Shown here: positions 16,907 through 25,991 of the stretch, piece by piece
Numbering within the stretch: the stretch's first letter is position 1
Layout: the number at the start of each line of letters is the position of its first letter
Assembly: GCF_018881965.1 (NCBI RefSeq)
Contig: NZ_JACVPI010000001.1
Span: 1,122,018 to 1,186,017, forward strand
Direction of reading: 5' to 3'
From: Polynucleobacter sp. JS-Polo-80-F4
GTDB lineage: Bacteria; Pseudomonadota; Gammaproteobacteria; Burkholderiales; Burkholderiaceae
Length of the DNA stretch: 64,000 bases
Translations under genes and position numbers: made by a program
The notes under the pieces: model-generated
Told to the model about the DNA's origin: nothing
The model's database searches: none
What the model saw: only the letters and a program-made list of their open reading frames with translations

Positions 16907-18022
16907 TTGAATATAAACAAGATTCCATTTCTTGACTTAAAGGCCATTAATCTAAGGCTTAAATCCGAGTTAATGGAGGCGATAAATAAAGTGGTTGATT
17001 CGGGTTGGTATATCAATGGCAACCATGTTACAACCTTTGAAAATGAATTCTCGACTTACTGTGGATCCAAATATTGTGTAGGTGTTGCTAATGGTTTGGA
17101 CGCGTTAACCCTCACCTTAAGGGCGTGGAAAGTGATGGGAAAATTGGAGGATGGCGATGAAGTGATCGTCCCAGCCAATACATATATTGCTAGTATCTTG
17201 GCAATTACTGAAAATAATTTGACTCCAATATTTATTGAACCTAGCGAGTTAACATTAAATCTAGATATTGAAAAAATTGAAGGGCTAATTTCGCCTCGAA
17301 CTAAGGCTATTCTTCCCGTCCATTTATATGGACGATTAGTGGAGATGCCATTACTTCTAGATATAGCAAAAAAACATCATCTTCTAGTGCTGGAGGACTC
17401 GGCACAAGCCCATGGTGCAATCCTAAATCATCAAAGAGCAGGGAGTTGGGGTGATGCATCTGGTTTCAGCTTTTACCCTGGGAAAAATCTTGGCGCACTT
17501 GGTGATGGCGGGGCAATTACCACCGATGACCTCGAACTATTTAGTACGCTCAAGGCATTGCGAAATTATGGCTCCGAAGAGAGATATAGGAATATTATCC
17601 TAGGGGTTAATAGTAGGCTGGATGAAATCCAAGCATCAATGCTATCGGTAAAGCTGAAATATCTAGATTCAGATACGCAAAGGCGGCAAGAAATAGCAAC
17701 ATCATATTTGGCGGGGATTAAAAACAAAAATATTTTGTTACCTTTAACTCCCATAAATGGCCAGCATGTATGGCATTTGTTTGTAGTTCGCACTAAATAT
17801 CGCGATGAATTACAAAAGTATTTACTGGGCAGGGGAGTTGAAACATTAATTCACTACCCAATTCCGCCACATAAGCAGCTTGCATACACAAAATATTCAA
17901 ATTTAGAGCTGAATCTCACAGACAAGATACATGCTGAAGTGCTCAGCATCCCTATTGGTCCGACTATGAGTGATGAGCAGGTGGCCTATGTAATTGAAGC
18001 TTGTAATGATTTTAAAAATTAA
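16907..18022 (+). CDS. fdtB: dTDP-3-amino-3,6-dideoxyhexose transaminase (FdtB-like)
   Basis: A 371-residue PLP enzyme of the DegT/DnrJ/EryC1/StrS family, which aminates the 3-keto sugar nucleotide formed by the preceding isomerase, using glutamate. The N-terminus [16 protein letters not shown] and [13 protein letters not shown] match FdtB/QdtB-type enzymes. [11 protein letters not shown] and [13 protein letters not shown] carry the PLP contacts, with the Schiff-base lysine at residue 193. Translation begins at TTG (16907) after AGGGAA. The product should be a dTDP-3-amino-3,6-dideoxyhexose ready for N-acylation. The dTDP-glucose synthase and dehydratase genes (rmlA, rmlB) are not in this window. 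Confidence 0.9.
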   Translation: MNINKIPFLDLKAINLRLKSELMEAINKVVDSGWYINGNHVTTFENEFSTYCGSKYCVGVANGLDALTLTLRAWKVMGKLEDGDEVIVPANTYIASILAITENNLTPIFIEPSELTLNLDIEKIEGLISPRTKAILPVHLYGRLVEMPLLLDIAKKHHLLVLEDSAQAHGAILNHQRAGSWGDASGFSFYPGKNLGALGDGGAITTDDLELFSTLKALRNYGSEERYRNIILGVNSRLDEIQASMLSVKLKYLDSDTQRRQEIATSYLAGIKNKNILLPLTPINGQHVWHLFVVRTKYRDELQKYLLGRGVETLIHYPIPPHKQLAYTKYSNLELNLTDKIHAEVLSIPIGPTMSDEQVAYVIEACNDFKN

Positions 18023-19304
18023 GAGTATTTTCCAGGTCGAGCTAGTAAAAGTTGGAATACTAAATTCAATCGCAGTTGGATTTAAAATGGCTGCAATGTT
18101 TGGTATAAACAAAATACTAGCCATCTATGTTGGGCCCTCGGGGTATGCTCTGATTGGGCAATTCCAAAATTTTATTCAGATTATCACCACGTTTGGCGGT
18201 GGAGCAATAAATACAGGTGTCACTAAGTACACAGCAGAATATAACAGTAACAAAAGACAGCAACAACGCTTATGGTCTACCGCCTTAGCCCTATCTATTT
18301 TGGGCTCAATTTTAATGATGTTAATCATCATTTATTTTAGGAATGAAGCTTCAATTTGGCTTCTGCATGATGAAATATATTCCAATGTTTTTATTTGGCT
18401 GGGATTTAGTTTTATATTTTTAGTATTGAATACACTGTTTTTAGCAATACTGAATGGTAAAGAGAGCATTAAGTTATATGTTCTAGCAAATATATTTGGA
18501 AGCATTATTGCTTTTGTCACAATACTAATTTTTTCAAGCCAAAAAGGACTATGGGGCGCTTTAGTTGCACTTTCCATTTATCAGGCGTTAGCATTTTTCA
18601 GTACTATAGCGATTCTAAAAAAAACTAATTGGTTCAGGGTTGAAAACTTCATCCAGAAATTAGATTATGTGATGGCTAGAAATCTTTTCAAATACATTCT
18701 AATGGCCTTTACAACTGCGTTGTGCGCGCCCTTGGCGCAAATGATCGTAAGGAATTTCCTTCTCGATAGGTTTGGCATCTATCCAGCTAGCTACTGGGAT
18801 GCAATGAATAGGTTAAGTGCTGGTTATTTACTAATTTTCACCTCAGCATTGACGGTATATTTTTTACCAAAATTTTCTAAATTAGAGGATTCAAAAGAAT
18901 TGAAATTGGAGATTTTTAACGGCTATAAGATCGTATTACCCGTGGTAGCAATATGCTCAGTATGTGTATTCATTTTTAGAGACAATGTGATATCTGTGCT
19001 ATTCACAAAAGAATTTCTACCTATGGGAGAATTATTTTCATGGTTTATGTTTGGGGATGTATTGAAGGTAGGAAGTTGGATAGCATCTTTTCTATTGCTT
19101 AGCAAAGCCATGACTAAAACTTTTATTTTATTAGAAATAACATTTACATTAATTTATATAGCTTTAAACTTAATATTAATTGATATGTACGGAATTAAAG
19201 GAGCTGCAATTGCGTATGCAGTTACATATTTACTCTATTGGTTAATCATGTATTTAACAGTCCATAAGCTAATTTTAATAGTAGACTATTCAAAAAATAG
19301 TTAA
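18006..19304 (+). CDS. wzx: Wzx-type O-antigen flippase
   Basis: A polytopic inner-membrane protein of about 432 residues with roughly twelve hydrophobic helices, matching the Wzx/MATE-like oligosaccharide flippase family that moves undecaprenyl-linked repeat units to the periplasm. The segment [17 protein letters not shown] near residue 60 is typical of the enterobacterial-type WzxE/O-antigen translocases. I prefer the ATG at 18006, which overlaps the FdtB gene by 17 nt; a TTG at 17994 is an alternative. From here to about 21480 the DNA becomes visibly more AT-rich than the flanks. Confidence 0.88.
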   Translation: MILKIKSIFQVELVKVGILNSIAVGFKMAAMFGINKILAIYVGPSGYALIGQFQNFIQIITTFGGGAINTGVTKYTAEYNSNKRQQQRLWSTALALSILGSILMMLIIIYFRNEASIWLLHDEIYSNVFIWLGFSFIFLVLNTLFLAILNGKESIKLYVLANIFGSIIAFVTILIFSSQKGLWGALVALSIYQALAFFSTIAILKKTNWFRVENFIQKLDYVMARNLFKYILMAFTTALCAPLAQMIVRNFLLDRFGIYPASYWDAMNRLSAGYLLIFTSALTVYFLPKFSKLEDSKELKLEIFNGYKIVLPVVAICSVCVFIFRDNVISVLFTKEFLPMGELFSWFMFGDVLKVGSWIASFLLLSKAMTKTFILLEITFTLIYIALNLILIDMYGIKGAAIAYAVTYLLYWLIMYLTVHKLILIVDYSKNS

Positions 19305-19314
19305 TAAATAAATT

Positions 19315-20280
19315 ATGATTAAATTAAACCAAGAAGAGTTTCCCTTAGTTAGCATTATCATCCCCTGCTTTAATCATGAAAAATATATAGAGGAATGCTT
19401 GGAGAGTATTAAAAAGGATTCTTATCCAAATATAGAGGTATTGATAATGGATGATGGTTCAGTTGATAAAACTCTTGAGGTGGCAAATAAATGGCGTTTG
19501 GAAAATAATTCATGTTTCAAGAGCTTCTCATTAGGTAGTCAGGAAAATAGGGGCTTGGCCGTTACTATTAATGATTTAATAAAAAATTCTTTAGGGAAAT
19601 TTATTATTCCTCTTGCAAGTGATGATAAATTAATTCCAGGCGCATTGATGGAGAGGGTAAATTATTGCAAAGAGAAAAGTAAATGTTTAGCTTTAATTTC
19701 AGATTGCAAGATAATAGATGAGAATTCTAAAGAGATATCTCCGAGTGGGTTATTTGACTTTAGGAAATCTGATAAATATGCCTATTGTTCTCATAAAAAA
19801 ATAGCTAATGAGCTGCTGATGAATTGGGTTTTGCCTGGGCCAGTAGTCATATTTAAAAGAGAAATTTTTTTTGGTGAACATAGTCTTGGTTTGTATACAG
19901 AAACTGGGGCTACCGAAGACAGAGAAATTTTTTTGCGAATCATCCTAGAAGATGCTTTTGATTTTTTGCCCATAAAAGTATCGGAATATAGAATTCATTC
20001 TAGTAACTCGTGCAGACCTATTTCTAAAGTCCACAAGGCAATGCACTACAAGATGAGGTTAAAAGCTGAAATTTTGCATCTCAATTCCTTTAATGGAGTG
20101 CAAAAGATTTTTTTAACACTTTCGTGTCTTAGGTATAAGATTTTAATTAATCGCTTGGAAAAAAACAAAAAAGAATTATTCCCTTTGGAAATAATGATTG
20201 GAGGTTTTATGAGATCAATTTACCATATATATAGGATTAATAATTATCTGTCCTATTATTTTCATAAAATATTGAAATAA
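19315..20280 (+). CDS. Family 2 glycosyltransferase
   Basis: A 321-residue inverting GT-A glycosyltransferase. VSIIIPCFNHEKYIEECLESI opens the nucleotide-binding domain, VLIMDDGSVD supplies the first aspartates, and LASDDKLIPG gives the metal-binding DxD equivalent. TEDREIFLRI is the catalytic-base region (ED). The C-terminal 80 residues are basic and probably membrane-associated. It lies 10 nt after Wzx and 4 nt before the Wzy-like gene. It should add one sugar of the repeat unit on the cytoplasmic face; the sugar cannot be told. Confidence 0.9.
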   Translation: MIKLNQEEFPLVSIIIPCFNHEKYIEECLESIKKDSYPNIEVLIMDDGSVDKTLEVANKWRLENNSCFKSFSLGSQENRGLAVTINDLIKNSLGKFIIPLASDDKLIPGALMERVNYCKEKSKCLALISDCKIIDENSKEISPSGLFDFRKSDKYAYCSHKKIANELLMNWVLPGPVVIFKREIFFGEHSLGLYTETGATEDREIFLRIILEDAFDFLPIKVSEYRIHSSNSCRPISKVHKAMHYKMRLKAEILHLNSFNGVQKIFLTLSCLRYKILINRLEKNKKELFPLEIMIGGFMRSIYHIYRINNYLSYYFHKILK

Positions 20281-20284
20281 CTGT

Positions 20285-21412
20285 ATGCTTGCTTCATTTA
20301 CATATTCGTTGACATGGTTAATTGCCATTTCTCTTGAGTTTATTTTTGATACAAATATAACCCTTCAGCCAAATATTACATTCATAATTTTGTTGTTGTT
20401 ATCAATGATTATTTTTATATTTATTGATAATCTATATTGCATAAAATACGATAGATACCGATTTCCAAAAATAGATAAGTTAATTTCCTCAAATAGAGAA
20501 ATTATTATTTTAGTCATATTTCTGATTGGCTTTATTTTTTCATCTTTTTACTTCAAATTTGAATACCCGTTTTTAAAGATTTTCGGATTACCATACTTAG
20601 AATACAATGATTATGGAATAAAAGGTTTGCAAGGCTTAATTAATGCATGTTATTTGAGTTTATCAACTATATTTCTATATAAGATCATTTTTAATGATCA
20701 AAAATTGAGACATTCCAGATTAGCTTTAATTTTAATATTTACATATCCATTTATTCTTCTTTCAAGACAGCTATTATTTTCATTGGGTATTCAAATATTT
20801 CTGACTTGGATTCTATTAAGTAAAAAGTCAAAGTTAAAATTAGGATCAATATCAATATTGATGCTTTTAATTGGGCTATTATTTTTCTGGGTCATGGGTA
20901 ATCTTCGAACGGGTGACGAAATAATTACATCATTTATTGATGCTGATGCTGACCCTTCCTATGCCTTTTTGTACTGGCCATATATTTATGTAGTATCTCC
21001 ATTAAGTAATTTGCTATTGAACATAAATTATTCAATCCCTAACGGTGACGTCTTTACCTTTTTATCGCAACTAGTTCCCTCATTCATTAAATCATATTAT
21101 GAAATTTATGCTGAATTCAATGGATTTGAGGAGGTGCAATTAATTAATCCAAATTTGAACATGGGAACGTACTTCTTAGCTGGTTATATGTCTTTTGGGT
21201 GGCTTGGAATGTTTATTTCATTTTCAATCCTTTTGTTTTTGTATGCATATATCAAAAAAATTTCTGGCAATAATATATATAATTTCTTTTGCTACATTGT
21301 AATATTCCAAGTGGTTGCTCTATCTTTCTTCACCAATTTATTATTTTATCTACCAGTGGTATTCCAAATTTTTATATTTATTTATCTTGGGGGTGATAAA
21401 TCAAAAATATAA
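20285..21412 (+). CDS. wzy: Wzy-type O-antigen polymerase (probable)
   Basis: A 375-residue integral membrane protein with ten or more hydrophobic helices and a periplasmic loop in the second half (about residues 210-305). It lacks the WaaL-type histidine motif. Wzy polymerases have little sequence identity, so this call rests on topology, low GC content and its place between glycosyltransferases next to Wzx. FILLSRQLLFSLGIQIFLTW and FLAGYMSFGWLGMFISF resemble oligosaccharide-repeat polymerases. It would join repeat units under control of the Wzz-like protein at 6547. Confidence 0.78.
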   Translation: MLASFTYSLTWLIAISLEFIFDTNITLQPNITFIILLLLSMIIFIFIDNLYCIKYDRYRFPKIDKLISSNREIIILVIFLIGFIFSSFYFKFEYPFLKIFGLPYLEYNDYGIKGLQGLINACYLSLSTIFLYKIIFNDQKLRHSRLALILIFTYPFILLSRQLLFSLGIQIFLTWILLSKKSKLKLGSISILMLLIGLLFFWVMGNLRTGDEIITSFIDADADPSYAFLYWPYIYVVSPLSNLLLNINYSIPNGDVFTFLSQLVPSFIKSYYEIYAEFNGFEEVQLINPNLNMGTYFLAGYMSFGWLGMFISFSILLFLYAYIKKISGNNIYNFFCYIVIFQVVALSFFTNLLFYLPVVFQIFIFIYLGGDKSKI

Positions 21413-21491
21413 TTAATAGAATTTTTTAATTCTCTATTTATTATTTTGATGATAAAATATTTAATATTTTTGAAAATAATTTTGGTGCCTC

Positions 21492-22421
21492 TTGACCTAT
21501 AGTTTCGCTCTTTGTATTCCAACTCTTAACCCTGGGCCTTTTGCTGCCAGGTTGGTGGAGTCTATTGCTTCACAGACCATTCGGCCTGATCATATTTTAA
21601 TTATTGACTCGGGCTCAACCGATGGTTCTGTTGAACAATTTAGAAATGCCAATATTGAGGTGTTGGAAATTCCAGGGTTAGAATTTGATCATGGTGGGAC
21701 AAGAAATATCGCTTTCCAAAAATTTCAGACTGATTTTTATATATTCTTGACTCAAGATGCGATTCCGATTAACCAATACTCTTTTGAAAATTTATTGTCT
21801 CCGATATTGGAAAGCCCTAGGTGTGGTGCTTGCTATGGTCGTCAAGTAGCATCACAAGGGGCTAGTGCATTTGCGGCGCATGCTAGGCTATTTAATTATC
21901 CTCCAGGTGATAAATTCATACTCAAGGGTCAAGCTAATATCGATCAATACGGAATAAAAACTATTTTTTGTTCTAATTCCTTTGCTGTTTATAGGCGTAG
22001 TGCTATGGAGGAGATTGGGTTCTTTCCTAATGGAACTTTATTTGCCGAAGATAGTTTGGCTGTGGCCAGAATGGTTGATTTGGGATGGTTGGTTGCATAT
22101 TCTCCCGTTGCGGAGGTAGTTCACTCTCATAACTACTCTGCTTCACAGGAATTTTCTCGATATTTTGATGTTGGGGCGTTTCATAGTTTTAATCTTTGGT
22201 TGCTTGACAAATACAAGGGTGCAAACGGAGAGGGTTTAAGATTTGTTTTTTCAGAATACAGCTATTTAAAAAGTCTTAATCATAGGTTCCCCTTTCCGGC
22301 CGTTGTTTTTAAGAACTTTATTCGTTATTTTGCCTATCAAGTTGGTCGCATGCAGCGATTTATCCCCAAATTTTTAAAGCTTAGAATGACAACCAATAAG
22401 TCTTATTGGATCAAGAGCTAA
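21492..22421 (+). CDS. Family 2 glycosyltransferase, rhamnosyltransferase-like
   Basis: A 309-residue GT2 enzyme. FALCIPTLNPGPFAARLVES and IIDSGSTDGSVEQ mark the donor-binding domain, and EFDHGGTRNIAF is characteristic of bacterial rhamnosyltransferase-type members. LTQDAIPI carries the metal-binding aspartate and FAEDSLAVARMV the catalytic acidic pair. It begins with TTG (21492) after an AT-rich 79-nt gap that may contain a promoter. It lies 1 nt before the epimerase. A donor such as dTDP-rhamnose is suggested only by family resemblance. Confidence 0.87.
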   Translation: MTYSFALCIPTLNPGPFAARLVESIASQTIRPDHILIIDSGSTDGSVEQFRNANIEVLEIPGLEFDHGGTRNIAFQKFQTDFYIFLTQDAIPINQYSFENLLSPILESPRCGACYGRQVASQGASAFAAHARLFNYPPGDKFILKGQANIDQYGIKTIFCSNSFAVYRRSAMEEIGFFPNGTLFAEDSLAVARMVDLGWLVAYSPVAEVVHSHNYSASQEFSRYFDVGAFHSFNLWLLDKYKGANGEGLRFVFSEYSYLKSLNHRFPFPAVVFKNFIRYFAYQVGRMQRFIPKFLKLRMTTNKSYWIKS

Positions 22422-22422
22422 T

Positions 22423-23370
22423 ATGAATATTCTTGTACTCGGTGGTAGTGGTTTTCTGGGCGGACATCTTATCGATGAGCTAATAAGTGAAGGACATTCC
22501 GTTACATCAATTGATGTTGCAAAAGAGCGGTATCGGAATACCCCCTCGGCAATTCATTTTATTGAGGCGGATTTCGGAAATCGTGGTGAATTGACCAGCA
22601 TTTTTGAAGAAAAAGAAATAGATGTGGTGATCCATTTGGTTTCCACTACACTGCCAGGTACGTCAAATATTGACCCATTGTTCGACATCACAACTAATTT
22701 AATTGAGTCTGTGGCGTTACTAGACTTATGTGTCCGTTTTAATGTCAAAAAATTTATCTATTTTTCATCGGGTGGTACTGTATATGGTGAATCAAATGAA
22801 CCATTAATATCAGAGGAGCATCCCACATTCCCAATTTGTTCTTATGGAATAGTAAAGCTAGCTTTTGAAAAATACATTCAAATGTATTGGCGATTACATG
22901 GCCTGAATTATTCAATTTTAAGAATTTCTAATCCCTATGGACCAAGACAAGATCCTCGAAAGATGCAGGGTGCTATTGGAGTATTTATGCACAAGATGCT
23001 GACAAATGACAAAATTGTTATTTGGGGGGATGGCTCCGTTATTAGAGATTATGTTTATGTAGGTGATGTTGTAAAGGCGGCATTACTTGCAATAAAATCT
23101 GAACAGTCAAGCCTAGTCAATATCGGCAGTGGTGTCGGCATATCTCTGAGGGAGCTGCTTAAAAAATTAGAAAGTTTGCTTGGGGTTTCTGCAAATATCG
23201 AGTACAGGCCTGGTAGAAAGTTTGATATTGATAGGATGGTTTTGGATTGCAGCCGTGCTCAAAGCTTGCTTGGCTGGACTGCAACAACTAAACTCGAACA
23301 TGGCTTGGAGTCTATGAGACTCTGGCTAGCAGAGTTCAGTAAAATTAAGTTCGAAAATAAAGAAAATTAA
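22423..23370 (+). CDS. NAD-dependent sugar epimerase/dehydratase
   Basis: A 315-residue extended SDR acting on a nucleotide sugar. GGSGFLGG at residues 7-14 binds NAD. The catalytic triad is seen in FSSGGTVYGE and SYGIVKLAFE (Ser, Tyr, Lys). ISNPYGPRQDP and RDYVYVGDVV are the substrate-side motifs typical of UDP-glucose 4-epimerase-like proteins and of WbpK/TviC-like relatives. It probably sets the identity of the first sugar of the repeat, because the next gene (1-nt overlap) encodes the initiating transferase. Confidence 0.87.
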   Translation: MNILVLGGSGFLGGHLIDELISEGHSVTSIDVAKERYRNTPSAIHFIEADFGNRGELTSIFEEKEIDVVIHLVSTTLPGTSNIDPLFDITTNLIESVALLDLCVRFNVKKFIYFSSGGTVYGESNEPLISEEHPTFPICSYGIVKLAFEKYIQMYWRLHGLNYSILRISNPYGPRQDPRKMQGAIGVFMHKMLTNDKIVIWGDGSVIRDYVYVGDVVKAALLAIKSEQSSLVNIGSGVGISLRELLKKLESLLGVSANIEYRPGRKFDIDRMVLDCSRAQSLLGWTATTKLEHGLESMRLWLAEFSKIKFENKEN

Positions 23371-23993
23371 TGAAACAGGACACATTGCTTTATAAATTTA
23401 CGAAGCGGCTATTTGATTTAATTTTTGGCATTTTATTATTTCTTATTTCGCTCCCGATAATAATCATTGCAATTTTTGCCATTCGCATAGATTCCCCAGG
23501 AAGTCCTATATTTTTTCAAAAAAGGGTGGGGCATAATGGCAAATTATTTACCATGATTAAACTGCGAGGGATGTATTCTAATTCCCGGAAACTATTCCCT
23601 AGGTTGTATGACTACTCCGGTCAAAATGATTTAAATTTTCATTTTCATTTTGCCGAGGATCCAAGGGTTACTAAAGTAGGGAGATTTACTAGGAAGACAA
23701 GCATCGACGAGCTACCTAATTTTTTAAATGTAGTTATGGGCAGTATGTCACTTGTTGGACCTCGACCAGAAATACCCGAAGTCATGAATTTATATGGCCC
23801 TTATAGGGATGAATATCTATCTGTTAAGCCTGGCATTACTTGCTGGTCTAAATGCACTGGCCGCGACACTCTAACAAAGGAAGAGACAATTCTATTGGAT
23901 TTGGGCTATGTTCGATCTCGCTCCATCATGATAGATTTTAAAATTTTATATAAAACCTTTTTAAACGTACTGGGCATTAAAAACGTTTTTTAA
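23370..23993 (+). CDS. Undecaprenyl-phosphate sugar phosphotransferase (initiating)
   Basis: A 207-residue monotopic membrane transferase matching the catalytic half of WcaJ/WbaP and the stand-alone PglC group. A hydrophobic membrane-entry helix (residues 13-37, LIFGILLFLISLPIIII) is followed by FFQKRVGHNGKLF, TRKTSIDELPNFLNVV (with the catalytic Asp-Glu) and SLVGPRPEIPE. It moves a sugar 1-phosphate from a nucleotide sugar to undecaprenyl phosphate, the first step of repeat-unit assembly. It lacks the large N-terminal domain of WcaJ. It is the last gene of the O-antigen operon, before a strong terminator. Confidence 0.9.
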   Translation: MKQDTLLYKFTKRLFDLIFGILLFLISLPIIIIAIFAIRIDSPGSPIFFQKRVGHNGKLFTMIKLRGMYSNSRKLFPRLYDYSGQNDLNFHFHFAEDPRVTKVGRFTRKTSIDELPNFLNVVMGSMSLVGPRPEIPEVMNLYGPYRDEYLSVKPGITCWSKCTGRDTLTKEETILLDLGYVRSRSIMIDFKILYKTFLNVLGIKNVF

Positions 23994-24053
23994 AATTTCC
24001 TTATAAAATAGTTAGATCAAAAATCTTCTATTTTATTATTCTTAAATCATTTA

Positions 24054-24184
24054 TTTGCTAGCCGTGGAGAGCGTTAGCAAATGTAATCGCATGGAGTAGG
24101 CTCTCTGGATTCGTTCATGGTTGCGATACTTGAATGATAGATTCGCCACCTATTTAGTGTTACAGATGCATAGCACCCAACAAA
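24054..24184 (+). ncRNA. Candidate structured RNA ahead of a terminator
   Basis: No protein-coding frame is convincing between 23994 and 24288. Several complementary segments occur in a row: TTTGCTA with TAGCAAA (24054-24081), ATCGCA with TGCGAT (about 24086-24127), and GTG.TA with TA.CAC around 24158-24178. They are followed at once by a strong intrinsic terminator. This could be a small RNA, a structured 3' untranslated region of the O-antigen transcript, or chance pairing. It does not match any RNA family I can recognise. Confidence 0.25.
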
Positions 24185-24218
24185 AACCCTTGAAGATAAA
24201 AGTCTTCAGGGGTTTTTT
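24185..24218 (+). terminator. Rho-independent terminator after the O-antigen operon
   Basis: A 12-bp stem (AACCCTTGAAGA with TCTTCAGGGGTT, one G-T pair) with a 6-nt loop, followed by a T run. It lies about 190 nt after the initiating transferase gene and would end the whole forward operon. Confidence 0.88.
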
Positions 24219-24288
24219 GCATTCTGTAGCTAACAATGGGAGATGTGAGTAATATGGATTGAATGTGTATTTATGTAAAAGAGGATAG

Positions 24289-24685
24289 AAAAGTGCCGAT
24301 GTTATACGGGGGGCGAAAAGAGGGTTGATTGAGGCTGGCTTTATTTATGAAACAGTCAAAGGGCATAGACCAAATAAAGCAAGCTGGTATGCAATTGCTT
24401 GGAAGGATTTGGATAAGCATCTCAATTATGATGCTGGTTCTTTTGAAGGTTGCAGAGATGCTAGAAGCGGATACGAATAAAGGGGGGCTCAAGATTGAGG
24501 TTTTTATTCAGCCTCAAGATTTTATCAATGGGTTGATTAATCCTTCTAGCGTAGTAGAGACCGCCTCACTTACTCCACCTAATGGAACTATCAAGATCAC
24601 TTTTGTATCTTCATTTACTCAGTCTAACGAAAACCATCTAGAGATACCATCTATTAAGTGGGTTGGTAATGTCTCCCAAAGATAA
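24289..24685 (+). pseudogene. Relic of a mobile-element replication-region gene
   Basis: Two frames carry pieces of one former protein. The first (24289-24480) includes LIEAGFIYETVKGHRPNKAS and WYAIAW, a winged-helix-like segment I associate with short replication-region proteins of betaproteobacterial prophages and integrative elements. The second (about 24487-24685) contains TPPNGTIKITF and NENHLEIPSI, which look like the repetitive tail of the same proteins. A frame change separates them, and there is no proper start. Recognition is from memory of the family and should be treated as tentative. Confidence 0.5.
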
Positions 24686-25077
24686 GAAAGAAATACAAAT
24701 TAGTCTTCCTCAAAATAGGGGTGCCTACATAGAGCGAGAGGCTACCGAATATATGCTGGATGCCAAGACTATGGGTGCCATGGTCATTGATGGCTATTCT
24801 ATTGCGGTGTGTACGCAAATAGATATGGAATACGCAAGAGGGGTTATTTGAGAGTCTGTTCAGGCTATTAAGAAGGGGGGGCTTATCCAAGCTAGAGGAA
24901 ATGCTTTATGCCCAAGAGATAGCACTTAACTTAATGTTCGCCTCCTTATCCAGAAGAGCATCTATTCAAACTAATGAAGCTATTCGTTCATTAATTACAA
25001 ACCTTACTTTGAAATCACAAAATCAAAGTAAAAATATGATTAAATCACTTATGAACCGCTTGTCAATTTTTGGCTAA
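24663..25077 (+). pseudogene. Relic of a second mobile-element gene, frameshifted
   Basis: The frame starts at 24663 overlapping the previous relic, as adjacent genes of such elements do, and reads to a TGA at 24849. It resumes as ESVQAIKKG. After a run of seven G, a one-base shift gives LSKLEEMLYAQEIALNLMF and ASLSRRA, ending at 25077. The combined sequence resembles small prophage/ICE proteins containing a LxxLExMLxAQxxxLNxxFxxLxRRA signature. One stop and one frameshift make it non-functional. Its 3' end lies on the junction with a truncated acyltransferase. Confidence 0.5.
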
Positions 25078-25991
25078 GGCGTTGGTTTAGAGCTCTACCA
25101 AGCTATTTTCTTGTGCTTATATTTTTAATATTTGCATGGAGATATACGGCCGGACCATTGCCAAAAGGTTGGCCGGAGTACCTTTACTTTTGTCAAAATT
25201 TTATGAGTCCACAAATATATTTTTTCTCAGAGTCCTGGAGTCTCTCAGTGGAGGAGTGGTTCTATTTAATTGTTCCGCTATTACTTTACTTTTTGTTGGG
25301 GAGTACAAAATTTAGCGCTAAAAAAGTAACAATAATCGTGATTGTGTCTTTAATAGCTCTCGTTACATTTACTCGCTGGTACCACGCTTATAAATTTGGA
25401 TATTCTGATATTAATAATTGGGATGTAAATTTCAGAAAATTAGTAGTTACTAGGATGGACAGCATTATGTATGGGGTTCTTGGGGCATTTTTGAGTCTCT
25501 ACTATCCATCGATCTGGAAAAAACACCCATTAAAATTATTGCTAATAGGGTTCTTAATTTTTTCTTTTGATAAGTATTACTATGAACCAACACACGGAAT
25601 CTATCTCAATTATTTTTATCTCACTATTACACCTATAGCAACACTTATGCTTTTACCGGCTTTATCTCAAATGAAAATTCAGGGAGGCATCATTGTTAAA
25701 TCAATCACATTCATCAGTGTTATTTCTTATTCAATGTATTTATTAAATTTAAGCCCAGTTCAGGGTTACATTCTTCCAATTGTTGTTGACTTTAGCTCTG
25801 CTTTTTTTGGTAAGCAATTATTTCAATCTGGTTATGCAATCTATGCTCTTTATTGGGTGCTTACCATTTCCCTTTCTTTTTTACTCACAAGTTTTTTTGA
25901 GCAACCAATAACTTCTTTGAGGGATAGGTTTACTTTCTCGGCTCAAAAATTAGATACTGCTTTTAAGGCTGCTGGCGAGTCAAAACCCTAA
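25065..25991 (+). pseudogene. 5'-truncated acyltransferase-3 family protein
   Basis: The frame encodes about 300 residues of an acyltransferase-3 (OafA-like) membrane protein from FWLRRWFRALPSYF onward, with WSLSVEEWFYL and about eight membrane helices. The family normally has another 70-100 residues upstream, including the catalytic histidine of the first helix; these are missing because relic mobile DNA runs directly up to the RRWFRALP segment. The longest frame with an ATG begins at 25113 and lacks even that arginine motif. It is therefore a remnant, perhaps of an O-antigen O-acetylase. Confidence 0.72.

Noticed and set aside
24054-24184. tmRNA, 6S RNA or SRP RNA at this position
   Set aside because: The conserved tRNA-like ends of tmRNA, the SRP apical loop and the 6S closing stem are not present, so only an unnamed structured RNA was proposed.
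24329-24685. A 118-codon forward frame that could be called as a gene
   Set aside because: Its first half is an out-of-frame reading of a recognisable mobile-element segment (GHRPNKASWYA in another frame). Only the second half follows the true relic, so it is a frameshift chimera.
25113-25991. Calling the acyltransferase-3 frame an intact gene
   Set aside because: The frame starts inside the protein family and lacks the first helix with the catalytic histidine. The true coding similarity begins upstream of this ATG and stops at foreign DNA.
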